64,000 nt of DNA from contig NZ_JAENIL010000016.1 of NCBI RefSeq assembly GCF_016595505.1, positions 1 to 64,000 of the forward strand. The letters run 5' to 3'. A program made the position numbers and the translations under genes. The DNA is from Pelagicoccus mobilis (GTDB lineage: Bacteria > Verrucomicrobiota > Verrucomicrobiia > Opitutales > Opitutaceae). Under the pieces are notes generated by a model. That model was given only the letters and a program-made list of their open reading frames with translations. It did not search any database and was not told the DNA's origin. Shown piece after piece: positions 16,266 through 24,831 of this stretch (position 1 is the stretch's first letter; each line of letters begins with the position of its first letter).

Positions 16266-16664
16266 TTATATTTTTATCTTGCATGGAAGGCTCACTGCCT
16301 TCGCTGCAGCTTCTGGGGCCACTGATTGCGAAGATTCGCTAAGGATCCTAGTCCGCCATGGAGAGCGACCGCTGTAAAGCTCTTGACGATATTGAGCGCA
16401 CATAGCCACAGCTGCATAAAGAGTATCAAAGCGTATTCCCTCTTGGGCAAGCCGATCGATATTCGGTGTTTTGCAATCCAAGCTGCCGTATGCGCCCAAA
16501 GTGTCCCGAATCATATCGTCGGCCAAAATGAAGACCATATTCAACTTAGTTTCCGCATGGGCGGATAGGCAAATGATTACGACGGTGAAAGACAGAGTGA
16601 CCCAGCGGCTAAGAAAAAAGCCACCAAGACTAGCCGTCCGCTCATATGGGATGTACTCGCTCAC
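16266..16664 (-). pseudogene. Truncated S1 sulfatase (N-terminal quarter)
   Basis: Only about 132 residues remain of a roughly 500-residue family. The start is GTG, overlapping the GH3 stop. A hydrophobic export segment (about 20-37) precedes NMVFILADD and TPNIDRLAQEGIRF. The active-site motif reads C-A-Q-Y-R (C89), with Gln where CxPxR has Pro, then QELYSGRSPWRT. The frame then turns into unrelated sequence. All later metal ligands are missing, so it cannot be active. The overlap suggests the intact ancestor was translated with GH3. Confidence 0.85.
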
Positions 16665-19222
16665 AGCGAAGGCGACGCGCCAAGATTTACTACATGGTCC
16701 AAAGCGATTTCACGCGAGGAATGTCCTGCCATGATGCGATACCGACTTTCATCGACAACAAAGGCCTGCTTCTCCACATCCCACCAAGCTAGGGATTCGA
16801 TAGGAATTTCAAGCTCTACCGAAACGGATTGACCTGCCTGTATTGCTACTTTCTCAAACGCTTTCAATTGGAGGTCCGGTTGATATTGCAGGGAATCCAA
16901 GTTCTTTACGTATATTTGCACTACATCTTGCCCATCGATATTGCTTTGATTAGTAACATCGAGGGAGATCCGAATATCGTCTACGTCGTGCTCAACCTTC
17001 ATATTCGAATACTCAAAGGCACTATAGCTGAGTCCTTCTCCAAACCCATAGGTTATATTATCGCGAGCATACATGTAAGTTCGCCCTTTTCGTGGCTCAT
17101 AGTCATCGAAATCCGGAAGTTTCGATGCATCCTTATACACAGTCAAAGGCAGATGGCCAGATGGGTTGACACGCCCCGTGACCAGCTCGGCGAGCGCGTT
17201 TCCGCCCTCCTGTCCAGGAAACCATTGGTAAAGAATAGCTGAGACATGCTCACCAACTTTGTCCAGTTGCGCCGTCGTTCCACCATTCACTACCAAAAGG
17301 ATATTCGGATAGGTTTTCGAAAGTTCGGCTATCTCTTCAAGCTGCTCCGCCGGGAAGCTCAGATCCATAATATCCAATCCTTCGCGTGCCATGGAGTGGG
17401 TCAGACCGCCACAGTAAACCAGCAAATCCTTGGCCTTATCGACCTTTTTCTGTGTCAGGACGGGCTCCATCCAGCTCAGTTTAACAAAGATTTTTTCACC
17501 CGGCTGGATGCCACCGTAGCGAGGCGGCTTGTCGTAATACTCAATCCTCACATCAACGCTTTTGCCCGCTTCCAGACGAATCGGTTCACTAACCTGATGT
17601 TCCGCCGAGCGCCCCCACCAAAGGTCGAGGATCTGCTTTCCGTCAATCCAAACGCGGGCTCCCAATTTGGCCTCCAGCGAGAAGATATGCTCGCCAGTAC
17701 GGTTCGGCACCAAGCTACCAGTCCAGCGAATGGACACATTAGGTTGCGGAACGAATGGATCCACATGAGTCAGAGGCTTGAGCCACTCAAAATCGATCAC
17801 CGGGTCGACGCGAGTGCCTGCCGGAGAGCCTTCTAATTTGATATTTGAAAAGTATTCCCCCCTCAGACCGCGGGTGGCTGGATCGCCCGGCACGTGTAGG
17901 TTCGCTTCAGGCACGACACCCCATGTTCCACCCATCAAGGTGGAAATTTCAAAGTCTCCAGCAGCTATATTAGCAAACCCATCGAGAGGCGATACTGTGG
18001 GCTTCGTGGGCGTACCACTATATCCGCCGAGCGGCGTTGCGGTGACGTACGGTCCTGCCAATACAATACGATCATATTTCGATTTAACTGCCGGAAGCGT
18101 TTTGTTTTCGTTCTTCAGCAACACGGCACCTTCACGGGCAATTTGGCGAGCGATAGCTACGTGCTCATCGCAGCCGACTACGTCGGTGGAGATTTTGGTG
18201 AACGGATTATCTTCATCCGGACGCAACAAGCCTAGCTTGATGCGCGTGGAGAGGCTTTGAGTGACAGCCCGATCCAACTCAGACTCTCTAAGCAAACCAC
18301 TTTCGATTGCCTGTTTCGCCCATGCAGGCTCCCCATCGCAATAGACATCGCATCCGGCGTTGATCATAGCCGCAGCGGAAGTAGGTCCGTCCTTCGTGAA
18401 ATGGTGCTCCTTGAACATCCACCTCGGAACAAGTACATCGGTCACTACGGTTCCGCGGAAGCCCCATTCGTCGCGCAAAACGTCTTTCAACAGCCAGGAA
18501 TTCGCAGAGCAAGGGGCGCCGTTAACCCCATTATAGGCAGACATGAAGGACTCCACACCCGCCTCATGTATCGCCGCTTTGTAGGCCGGAAAATAGAACT
18601 CCCGCAACGCCCTTTCAGTCACTCCTGGGTTGGTTTCCAAGCGGTTATACTCCGTGTTGTTGCAGACAAAATGCTTCACCGTGCCCACCGTCTTCAGAAA
18701 ATCTGGATGATCACCCTGAATCCCAGATACAAACGCTACACCCATGCTCTTGTTCAGAAGCACATCTTCTCCGTACGTTTCCTCAGTCCGCCCCCATCGT
18801 GGATCACGAGCAATGTTGACTACTGGACTCCATATTGTGAGGCCATGATAAATTCCCGCAGCGTCCCCAGGAGTATCGGCGTGGTGTAACGCACGGGCTT
18901 CGTCACCGATCGCTGTCGCCATGGAATGAATTAAATCAGTACTCCAGGTAGAGGCCATCGACAATGTGATGGGAAACTGGGTTGCCTTTCCACGACGTGC
19001 CACGCCATGGAGAGCCTCGTTCCACCAATGGTGGGCAGGAATGCTGAAACGCTCCACAGCTTTGTTCTGCATCTCGATGAGTTTCAATTTTTCATCCAGC
19101 GTCATTTGAGCAACTATCTCGGCTGCCATTTTGTCTGAGCGATCATTCAAGGCAGTTCTATCCGGAACAGCCGCAGCAGCGCTAGCCATCGTCAGTAGTG
19201 TCAATAGAATTTTAAGTTTCAT
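16661..19222 (-). CDS. GH3 beta-glycosidase with PA14 domain, exported
   Basis: An 853-residue retaining beta-glucosidase/xylosidase-type enzyme with signal peptide (MKLKILLTLLTMASAAAA). The TIM-barrel includes WWNEALHGVAR, NIARDPRWGRTEETYGED, VKHFVCNN and GTVVTDVLV with D262 as nucleophile. The second alpha/beta domain starts near 360 (REGAVLLKNE). A PA14 insert (about 450-590, GLRGEYFSN to VKLSWMEP) is inside it. FnIII-like C-terminus follows (about 750-853). PA14-type GH3 often act on aryl- or oligoglycosides. It leads the operon with two sulfatases (one broken). Confidence 0.9.
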   Translation of the reverse strand: MKLKILLTLLTMASAAAAVPDRTALNDRSDKMAAEIVAQMTLDEKLKLIEMQNKAVERFSIPAHHWWNEALHGVARRGKATQFPITLSMASTWSTDLIHSMATAIGDEARALHHADTPGDAAGIYHGLTIWSPVVNIARDPRWGRTEETYGEDVLLNKSMGVAFVSGIQGDHPDFLKTVGTVKHFVCNNTEYNRLETNPGVTERALREFYFPAYKAAIHEAGVESFMSAYNGVNGAPCSANSWLLKDVLRDEWGFRGTVVTDVLVPRWMFKEHHFTKDGPTSAAAMINAGCDVYCDGEPAWAKQAIESGLLRESELDRAVTQSLSTRIKLGLLRPDEDNPFTKISTDVVGCDEHVAIARQIAREGAVLLKNENKTLPAVKSKYDRIVLAGPYVTATPLGGYSGTPTKPTVSPLDGFANIAAGDFEISTLMGGTWGVVPEANLHVPGDPATRGLRGEYFSNIKLEGSPAGTRVDPVIDFEWLKPLTHVDPFVPQPNVSIRWTGSLVPNRTGEHIFSLEAKLGARVWIDGKQILDLWWGRSAEHQVSEPIRLEAGKSVDVRIEYYDKPPRYGGIQPGEKIFVKLSWMEPVLTQKKVDKAKDLLVYCGGLTHSMAREGLDIMDLSFPAEQLEEIAELSKTYPNILLVVNGGTTAQLDKVGEHVSAILYQWFPGQEGGNALAELVTGRVNPSGHLPLTVYKDASKLPDFDDYEPRKGRTYMYARDNITYGFGEGLSYSAFEYSNMKVEHDVDDIRISLDVTNQSNIDGQDVVQIYVKNLDSLQYQPDLQLKAFEKVAIQAGQSVSVELEIPIESLAWWDVEKQAFVVDESRYRIMAGHSSREIALDHVVNLGASPSL

Positions 19223-19390
19223 TTATTTGCTATAAAGTATATAATTCTGAATACAGCCCTCAAGGGGCCTAAGTAAGAAGGAACGCACCAACAATTTGCA
19301 TAGCAATTATAGGCCCACCCTAGGTCGCGTGATGCTCAACTACCGCTGCTAGAACATTGATATTAATCAGGTTTTCCTCAGTTGATCCCC

Positions 19391-20809
19391 TCAGCCCGTC
19401 ATTTTTTCCAATTCACGTCCTTTCGTTTCTGATACGAGCTTTGCAACAAACAAAACGGATAGCAGGGCGCAGAAACCATAGAGTCCGTAAGAGCCACCCA
19501 AGCCGACGGTAGCCAAGAGGACAGGGAAAGAAATGGTGATGGCAAAATTAGAAATCCATTGGAAGAGTCCGCTGACTGCCAGACCTGAGCCTCTCAATTG
19601 ATTTGGGAACATTTCACCGAGCATTACCCACATGACAGGCCCCCACGAGAGGTTAAAAAAGAATACATATAGATTGGCAGAAATGAGAGCGACGGGCCCA
19701 GTAGTACCCCCCAAGACTAGCCCACCGTTTTCATCTACTCCCGAATTCACAAATGCGACCGCCATCGCCACCAAGCAAACAAACATACCGAGAGAACCAC
19801 CCAACAACAGGGGTTTCCTTCCAATTCGATCTATCGTGAGGGTTGCCACGAAACAGGCTCCAATGCTCACAGCCCCGCTAATTACGTTTATCATCAACGC
19901 TTGGTCCTCAGAAAACCCAGCAGCTTGCCACAAAACGCTTCCATAATAAAAAACCACATTGATACCAACCAATTGCTGAAAAGAAGCGAGGCCTATACCA
20001 ACCCAAACAATGGGCCGTACGCCATACTTTTGATGAGCGATATCTTTAAATCTCGGACGATGATCGCCGGCTAAACTCGCCGAAATCTCTTCCAGTTTCA
20101 ACTCAGCCCGAGAGCCCATTAGCTTACGCAACTCCTTCAATGCTTTCTCCTTCTGGCTGCTGGCCACTAAATATCGGGGGCTTTCCGGAATAAAAAACAG
20201 AGCAACGAAAAAGCAGATGGCAGGACCTAGCTCGATCCAAAACATCCACCTCCAAGCCTCAAATCCCCAGGCAAATTCAGAGGTGGATCCTCCAGAGTAT
20301 TTCGCAATCAGGTAGTTGCTCAAAAAAGCAAAGAAAAGTCCTGCAACAATCGCGATTTGCTGTATGGACGAGAGAGAACCCCGATATTTGGCCGGAGTCA
20401 CCTCGCTAATATAGGCAGGAGCCATAACACTTGCTGCACCAACTGCGACTCCGCCTACAATCCGATAAACCACAAATTCTATAGATGAGCTGGCAATACC
20501 AGAACCGTAGGCACTTATTATAAAAAGGACCGACGCTACAATCAGGAGTGTTTTCCGTCCATATTTGTCAGCAAGGTTCCCCGCAAAGAAAGCACCAAAA
20601 GCACACCCCAAAAGCATCGAAGCAACATTAAACCCAGTTCCTGCACTGTCAGAATCAAATGCTAGTCTGAGACCATCTACGGTACCGTTTATCACACCGC
20701 TATCAAACCCAAACAAGAACCCACCTAGGGTTGCTATTAAGCTAATAAAAATAACAAATCTGAAATTTGTTGAACTCGCTTCCTCGCTACTAAAATCGTA
20801 CTTTTTCAT
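19391..20809 (-). CDS. MFS sugar porter (XylE/GLUT-type)
   Basis: A 472-residue, 12-TM sugar transporter of the SP family. Family motifs are GGFLFGFDSGVINGTVDGL in TM1, DKYGRKTLL in loop 2-3, RIVGGVAVGAASVMAPAYISE, PESPRYLV at the end of TM6, QQLVGINVVFYYG in TM7 and DRIGRKPLLLGG in loop 8-9. It imports a monosaccharide by proton symport or facilitation across the inner membrane. No other gene is close enough to form an operon except the small frame upstream. Confidence 0.92.
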   Translation of the reverse strand: MKKYDFSSEEASSTNFRFVIFISLIATLGGFLFGFDSGVINGTVDGLRLAFDSDSAGTGFNVASMLLGCAFGAFFAGNLADKYGRKTLLIVASVLFIISAYGSGIASSSIEFVVYRIVGGVAVGAASVMAPAYISEVTPAKYRGSLSSIQQIAIVAGLFFAFLSNYLIAKYSGGSTSEFAWGFEAWRWMFWIELGPAICFFVALFFIPESPRYLVASSQKEKALKELRKLMGSRAELKLEEISASLAGDHRPRFKDIAHQKYGVRPIVWVGIGLASFQQLVGINVVFYYGSVLWQAAGFSEDQALMINVISGAVSIGACFVATLTIDRIGRKPLLLGGSLGMFVCLVAMAVAFVNSGVDENGGLVLGGTTGPVALISANLYVFFFNLSWGPVMWVMLGEMFPNQLRGSGLAVSGLFQWISNFAITISFPVLLATVGLGGSYGLYGFCALLSVLFVAKLVSETKGRELEKMTG

Positions 20810-20849
20810 CGTTCTTAAGGATTGTCTTTTCCCTCTAATTCTACCGAAC

Positions 20850-21101
20850 CTAGATTAATTGTTCGAGCACCCCCTTTAAAACATATACTTTCTCGGGATA
20901 CTCCAAAGTGAGATTCTTAGCCTGTATATATCCGCTCAAAAAACCGGGATCCGACCATCCCACATAGCTATCCGTAACAGAGAGGATGCTTGACCTTTCT
21001 TGAATCTTATCGATTGGACTAACATCGAGTGATGCGTCTCTGGCTGTTGCGCTGAATAGCACTATCCAAAAAATCGATGCTTTCCGGGGACAAACGGGCA
21101 T
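20850..21101 (-). CDS. Hypothetical 83-residue protein or C-terminal remnant
   Basis: Ends GYIQAKNLTLEYPEKVYVLK and a short leucine-rich tail. No domain recognised. It lies directly after shared motif copy 3 and before the sugar porter (40-bp gap). It could be the leader of that transcript, or the end of a lost enzyme like the other fragments in this locus. Confidence 0.3.
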   Translation of the reverse strand: MPVCPRKASIFWIVLFSATARDASLDVSPIDKIQERSSILSVTDSYVGWSDPGFLSGYIQAKNLTLEYPEKVYVLKGVLEQLI

Positions 21102-21160
21102 AAACTTGTTTATTCGAGGTAAATGTTCCCCTCAATTATGCCCGAATCTTAAATGCAGTG

Positions 21161-21187
21161 CCTTATTGATCTTTCTTCGACTAGCAC
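21161..21187 (+). promoter_or_regulatory. 27-nt shared intergenic motif, copy 3
   Basis: CCTTATTGATC at the left and CGACTAGCAC at the right, one base shorter than copies 1 and 2. It is 60 bp upstream of the small frame and 352 bp from the sugar porter. Confidence 0.55.
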
Positions 21188-21652
21188 GATTCTTATTCCA
21201 TTTACAAAACGGTTTGAGCAGATGATGTTTCAGGCCATACTGACAGGATGAAACGACACATGGGAAAAGATGATGATCGCCGCCAGGTGGCCGATATCCT
21301 CAGAACCGAAAAGGAGGTGTACTTCCCTAAAGGCGGAGCTCTCTGCAAGGCGTTGCGAAACCTGGAGAAATTGTTTGGCACCGTTTCTTTATCGAAGACG
21401 GCAAACTCAAGATGGCCCGCCACAATACGAATCACCTCAATAGTATCGCCATAAGGACCGTCCCCCACTCCTCCCCTCGAACTCAGGCGAGGTATAAAAT
21501 GTCGCCCGATCCATGGAGGGACGACCTCCCGTTCGTCCGCGTTGGAGGATCAGAACGACCACGGACGACTCCAGAGAAACCAAGTATCGAATTCGAAACA
21601 CCAAAAAAACTAAACGATACTATAAAACACACCCAAAAGATCAATTTCCTCT
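21188..21652 (+). other. Unassigned region, possible decayed transposase
   Basis: No intact gene. Plus-strand frames contain KDDDRRQVADILRTEKE and, in the next frame, HRFFIEDGKLKMARHNTN, which look like frameshifted coding sequence. A distant resemblance of FIEDGKL to the IS66 segment before IDNN is too weak to name it. Confidence 0.25.
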
Positions 21653-23089
21653 TCACCTGCGGGCTTCAAGGTGCTCACCAAGCAGAGCAGCCAATCGCTC
21701 CACTACCGGCTTGTACTCCGGATGAGCGGCGACGTTCCGATTCTCGGGTCGGTCCTTTTTGTGATCATAGAGCATATCTTCTTTGAACTCGCCCTCTTTG
21801 TCGAAGAAACGGGTATAGTTATAACGGCCATCAATGACGGTTTCTCCCTCCTGCCAACGACAGAACACAAAGGGATTCGGAGCGTACTTCGGCTTGGTCA
21901 AGGTCCGTGCGAAGCTCTTGCCATCCAAGTGCTCAGGCAATGGGATTCCGGCCAAGTCGCAAAGGCTAGGATAGATATCGACGAAACTGACAAGCGACTG
22001 CGACTTCTTCCCCTGTTTCTTTCTGGGGTCACAAACAATCAAAGGCGAACGCATAGCATCGTCGAAATTCGTATGTTTTCCCCAAAAGGTGTGCTCTCCA
22101 AGGCTCCAACCATGATCACCCCACAAAACGATGATGGTGTTGTCAGCCAACTCCAGTCGCTCCAACCTATCGAGAATCCTTCCAATAAGCGTATCCACAT
22201 AGCTGACACAAGCATAATAGCCATGCCGGAGGTTGATCGCAGTTCCTTCGTCTATTGGCGTCTTACCATCAGGTATATTCGTGTAGTTGCGCGTCTCGTT
22301 CGAGTTGAAGAAGGCGCTTCGCGGCATGTCATCGGGCAAGAACGAGTTCTCGGCGAGAGTGATCTCTGCCCTGCCATAGAGATCCCAATACTTTTTCGGG
22401 GCGTTAAACGGAAGGTGCGGACGGATAAAACCGACCCCCAAAAAGAATGGCTCTTTCTTTCCAGCCAACGTGTCGAGCTTAGCGAGAGCCATATCAGCGG
22501 TCTTGCCGTCGTAGTAACCATTGTCAGGGATATCAGCCGCCTCCCATGCTGGACCGGGTGCCCCCAAGGGAAGCTGTTTCAAGTTGAGATGTTCATTCTC
22601 CGGGCTCCGATAATCCCGCCAAGCCTCTTGCTGCTCTAGAGAGTTTGGAAAATCAGGGCGGACAGAGGGCTCCGACCAACTCTGAGGGGCATCGTCGGGA
22701 TCGTGAAACACCTTGCCAACCTGCGTCGTGAAGTAGCCGTTCTTTTTGAACTGCTCAGGAAGCGTCACCACGCCCGGAGCATCAATATCGACTCGAGAGT
22801 TGTAGGTGATAAAACGATCCGGCAAGGGGTACATCCCCGTGAGCAAGCTAGCTCGCGACGCCCCGCACACCGGGATCGAACAATAGGCCCGCTCGAAGAT
22901 CGTCCCTCGCGACGCGAGCCGATCGATATTTGGAGATTTGACCGAACTACTCGCTCCATAACACCCGAGCTCGGGTTTCAAATCGTCGACTGCGATAAAG
23001 AGAACGTTTGGCCGCTCAACCGCTGAAAAAGCGATCTGGAAGCAAAAAAGAGCAGCTATCGATAGTTTGTGTAAAACTCGTGTATTCAT
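21653..23089 (-). CDS. Iduronate-2-sulfatase-like S1 sulfatase, exported
   Basis: A 478-residue sulfatase with signal peptide (cut near FSAVE). It has NVLFIAVDDLKPELGCYG, formylglycine motif C75-G-A-S-R (Ala in place of Pro), TTQVGKVFHDPDD, RPHLPFNAPKKYWDLYG and IIVLWGDHGWSLGEH. It is related to the enzyme at 14693 by the DDLKP, RPHLPF and KYWDLY motifs. CxAxR is accepted by formylglycine-generating enzymes in known sulfatases, so activity is plausible. It is downstream of the sulfatase at 23227 (137-bp gap), probably in the same transcript. Confidence 0.9.
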   Translation of the reverse strand: MNTRVLHKLSIAALFCFQIAFSAVERPNVLFIAVDDLKPELGCYGASSSVKSPNIDRLASRGTIFERAYCSIPVCGASRASLLTGMYPLPDRFITYNSRVDIDAPGVVTLPEQFKKNGYFTTQVGKVFHDPDDAPQSWSEPSVRPDFPNSLEQQEAWRDYRSPENEHLNLKQLPLGAPGPAWEAADIPDNGYYDGKTADMALAKLDTLAGKKEPFFLGVGFIRPHLPFNAPKKYWDLYGRAEITLAENSFLPDDMPRSAFFNSNETRNYTNIPDGKTPIDEGTAINLRHGYYACVSYVDTLIGRILDRLERLELADNTIIVLWGDHGWSLGEHTFWGKHTNFDDAMRSPLIVCDPRKKQGKKSQSLVSFVDIYPSLCDLAGIPLPEHLDGKSFARTLTKPKYAPNPFVFCRWQEGETVIDGRYNYTRFFDKEGEFKEDMLYDHKKDRPENRNVAAHPEYKPVVERLAALLGEHLEARR

Positions 23090-23226
23090 TTAATCTTTCC
23101 AACACTTTACTTCCCATGCTCCCGGCTCGAAACATTTTCGCCACGATAAATTGGATACTCTCGAATTTGACAGCAAACTGGGTCGTTATCTTTTTTTGCC
23201 CCATCCGGACCGAACCGAGTCTCCAT

Positions 23227-24660
23227 TTATTTTGGCTCAGTGATCTTGTACGGGTCGAGCTTTTTGCCTTTTAGTGAACCGACCTGACCCTCCGGAATCT
23301 TGTAGTTGTATTTTGGATCCTGAATATCCAACTCGTGCCGTCTCACTTTCAGAAACTTTGCCCAATCGCCTTCAGAAAGATAATCGTTTTGGTTTTTCAT
23401 CCAACTAAACATCTCCTTCTTCAAGCGAGCTTTAACAGAAGCAAAACGTTCATCCGATGCGAGGTTCTTTAACTCGTGCGGGTCGGCCAGCGTATCGTAG
23501 AGCTCCTCTTCGGGCCGCGACTTGTACTTTCGCGCTCCCCTTTCGAGGAAGTAATTCACTGGTCTACCCGCCGCTTGCTCGCGTTCGACCCGCTCCAGAC
23601 TATTGAAACTATAGATGTAGTGATAACGTCCATCATGCACCGTACGCTGCGGGAAGACTTCACGCTCTTGAATACCCTGGCTATGCGCAACCCCATACAC
23701 ATAATCATGATTCTCCCCGCTCTTCCCTTCGAACAAGGGCAGGAGGCTATTCCCATCGAGATCAGACGGAGCGTCTCCTCCCGCCAAATCCAAAACAGTC
23801 GGCACAAAATCGGCATAACTCGTTAGCGCATCAGTGCGGCCCGCTTGAATCTTCCCAGGCCAGCGAACCATGAAGGCGACATTCAAGCCTGAATCGTAAA
23901 CTGTAAACTTTCCTCGCGCGGTTCCATGGTCATCCGAATAAAACACGATCGTGTTCTCTGCTAACCCATGTTTCTCAAGCATTTCTAGGACCGCTGCGAA
24001 CTCCCGCTCCTTCTCTGCTATACTGGCGTAGTAGCGAGCAACATGCTTGCGGCGTGGTTCCGTATCCTTCACAAAGGCCGGCAAATCGACATCCTCCGGG
24101 CCAAACGGAGTCTCCTTGAAGTAGGGACTATGTGGATACTCGCTTGTGACCAACATGCAAAACGGCTCATCCGCCGAAGCCATGTACGCATCCATTTTTC
24201 CCAATGGGATTCCAGGACGCGGCTTCCCCTCGACCTCAACCGGCATGAACCACTGCGACCATTGAAACTGATCTTGTGGGCCCACGTGGGACTTGCCAGC
24301 TAGAACAACATCATACCCGAGCTTGCCGAGGTACGAAGGTAGCGTCTCGACTCCCTTCCGGATCTCAGTGTGATTAATGAAACAGCCATTGCGAATGGGG
24401 TACAAGCCAGTGTAGAGCATCGATCGACTCGGAGCACAGATAGCCTGCCCAGTGAACGCCCGATCGAAGACGAGCGCCTGATCAGCAAAGACATCGGTCG
24501 TCGGGGTCGGAGCCTTAGTGCTTCCGTAAGCCGAGTGATCGAACAAGCTCTGGTCGTCTCCGAGAAAGAAAACCACATTCGGCCGACTGCCTGAGAGAGA
24601 TTCCGCGTGCGCGACGCTGCAGATAAGTACCGCTATAAACCCAATAATTAAATTCTTCAT
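23227..24660 (-). CDS. Heparan N-sulfatase-like S1 sulfatase, exported
   Basis: A 477-residue sulfatase with signal peptide MKNLIIGFIAVLICSVAHA. It shows NVVFFLGDDQSLFDHSAYGS, formylglycine motif CAPSRSMLYTG (C75), VVLAGKSHVGP, EYPHSPYF and IVFYSDDHGTARGKFTVYDSG. The DHGTARGK motif is typical of sulfamidase-like S1 members. Bacterial members act on O-sulfates of many glycans. It starts 31 bases after a GH141-like remnant and probably heads the two-sulfatase operon. Confidence 0.9.
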   Translation of the reverse strand: MKNLIIGFIAVLICSVAHAESLSGSRPNVVFFLGDDQSLFDHSAYGSTKAPTPTTDVFADQALVFDRAFTGQAICAPSRSMLYTGLYPIRNGCFINHTEIRKGVETLPSYLGKLGYDVVLAGKSHVGPQDQFQWSQWFMPVEVEGKPRPGIPLGKMDAYMASADEPFCMLVTSEYPHSPYFKETPFGPEDVDLPAFVKDTEPRRKHVARYYASIAEKEREFAAVLEMLEKHGLAENTIVFYSDDHGTARGKFTVYDSGLNVAFMVRWPGKIQAGRTDALTSYADFVPTVLDLAGGDAPSDLDGNSLLPLFEGKSGENHDYVYGVAHSQGIQEREVFPQRTVHDGRYHYIYSFNSLERVEREQAAGRPVNYFLERGARKYKSRPEEELYDTLADPHELKNLASDERFASVKARLKKEMFSWMKNQNDYLSEGDWAKFLKVRRHELDIQDPKYNYKIPEGQVGSLKGKKLDPYKITEPK

Positions 24661-24690
24661 AATTTTATTCCTGATTCAAACTCGTTCAAT

Positions 24691-24762
24691 TCACACAACC
24701 ACGACCTTGTTGGTGGTTTCATAGTGGGGCTCAAGACCCACCTTTTTCGGGTATATTTCAGT
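24691..24762 (-). pseudogene. 3' remnant of a second GH141-like gene
   Basis: Encodes TEIYPKKVGLEPHYETTNKV and a stop. The intact neighbour at 24832 ends with LEKVGLEPDYKWLKT and so on, so the block KVGLEPxY is shared at protein and DNA level. It is the leftover of a tandem copy. Confidence 0.7.
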
Positions 24763-24831
24763 ATACCCATAACATTTTTGAATAGTGGTTCGCACCTGTG
24801 ATTTTTCTAACTAGAAATCGTATTGGTGGAC

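Noticed and set aside
17246-18889. Long plus-strand frames inside the GH3 gene
   Set aside because: They lie antisense to conserved GH3 motifs, so they are shadows.
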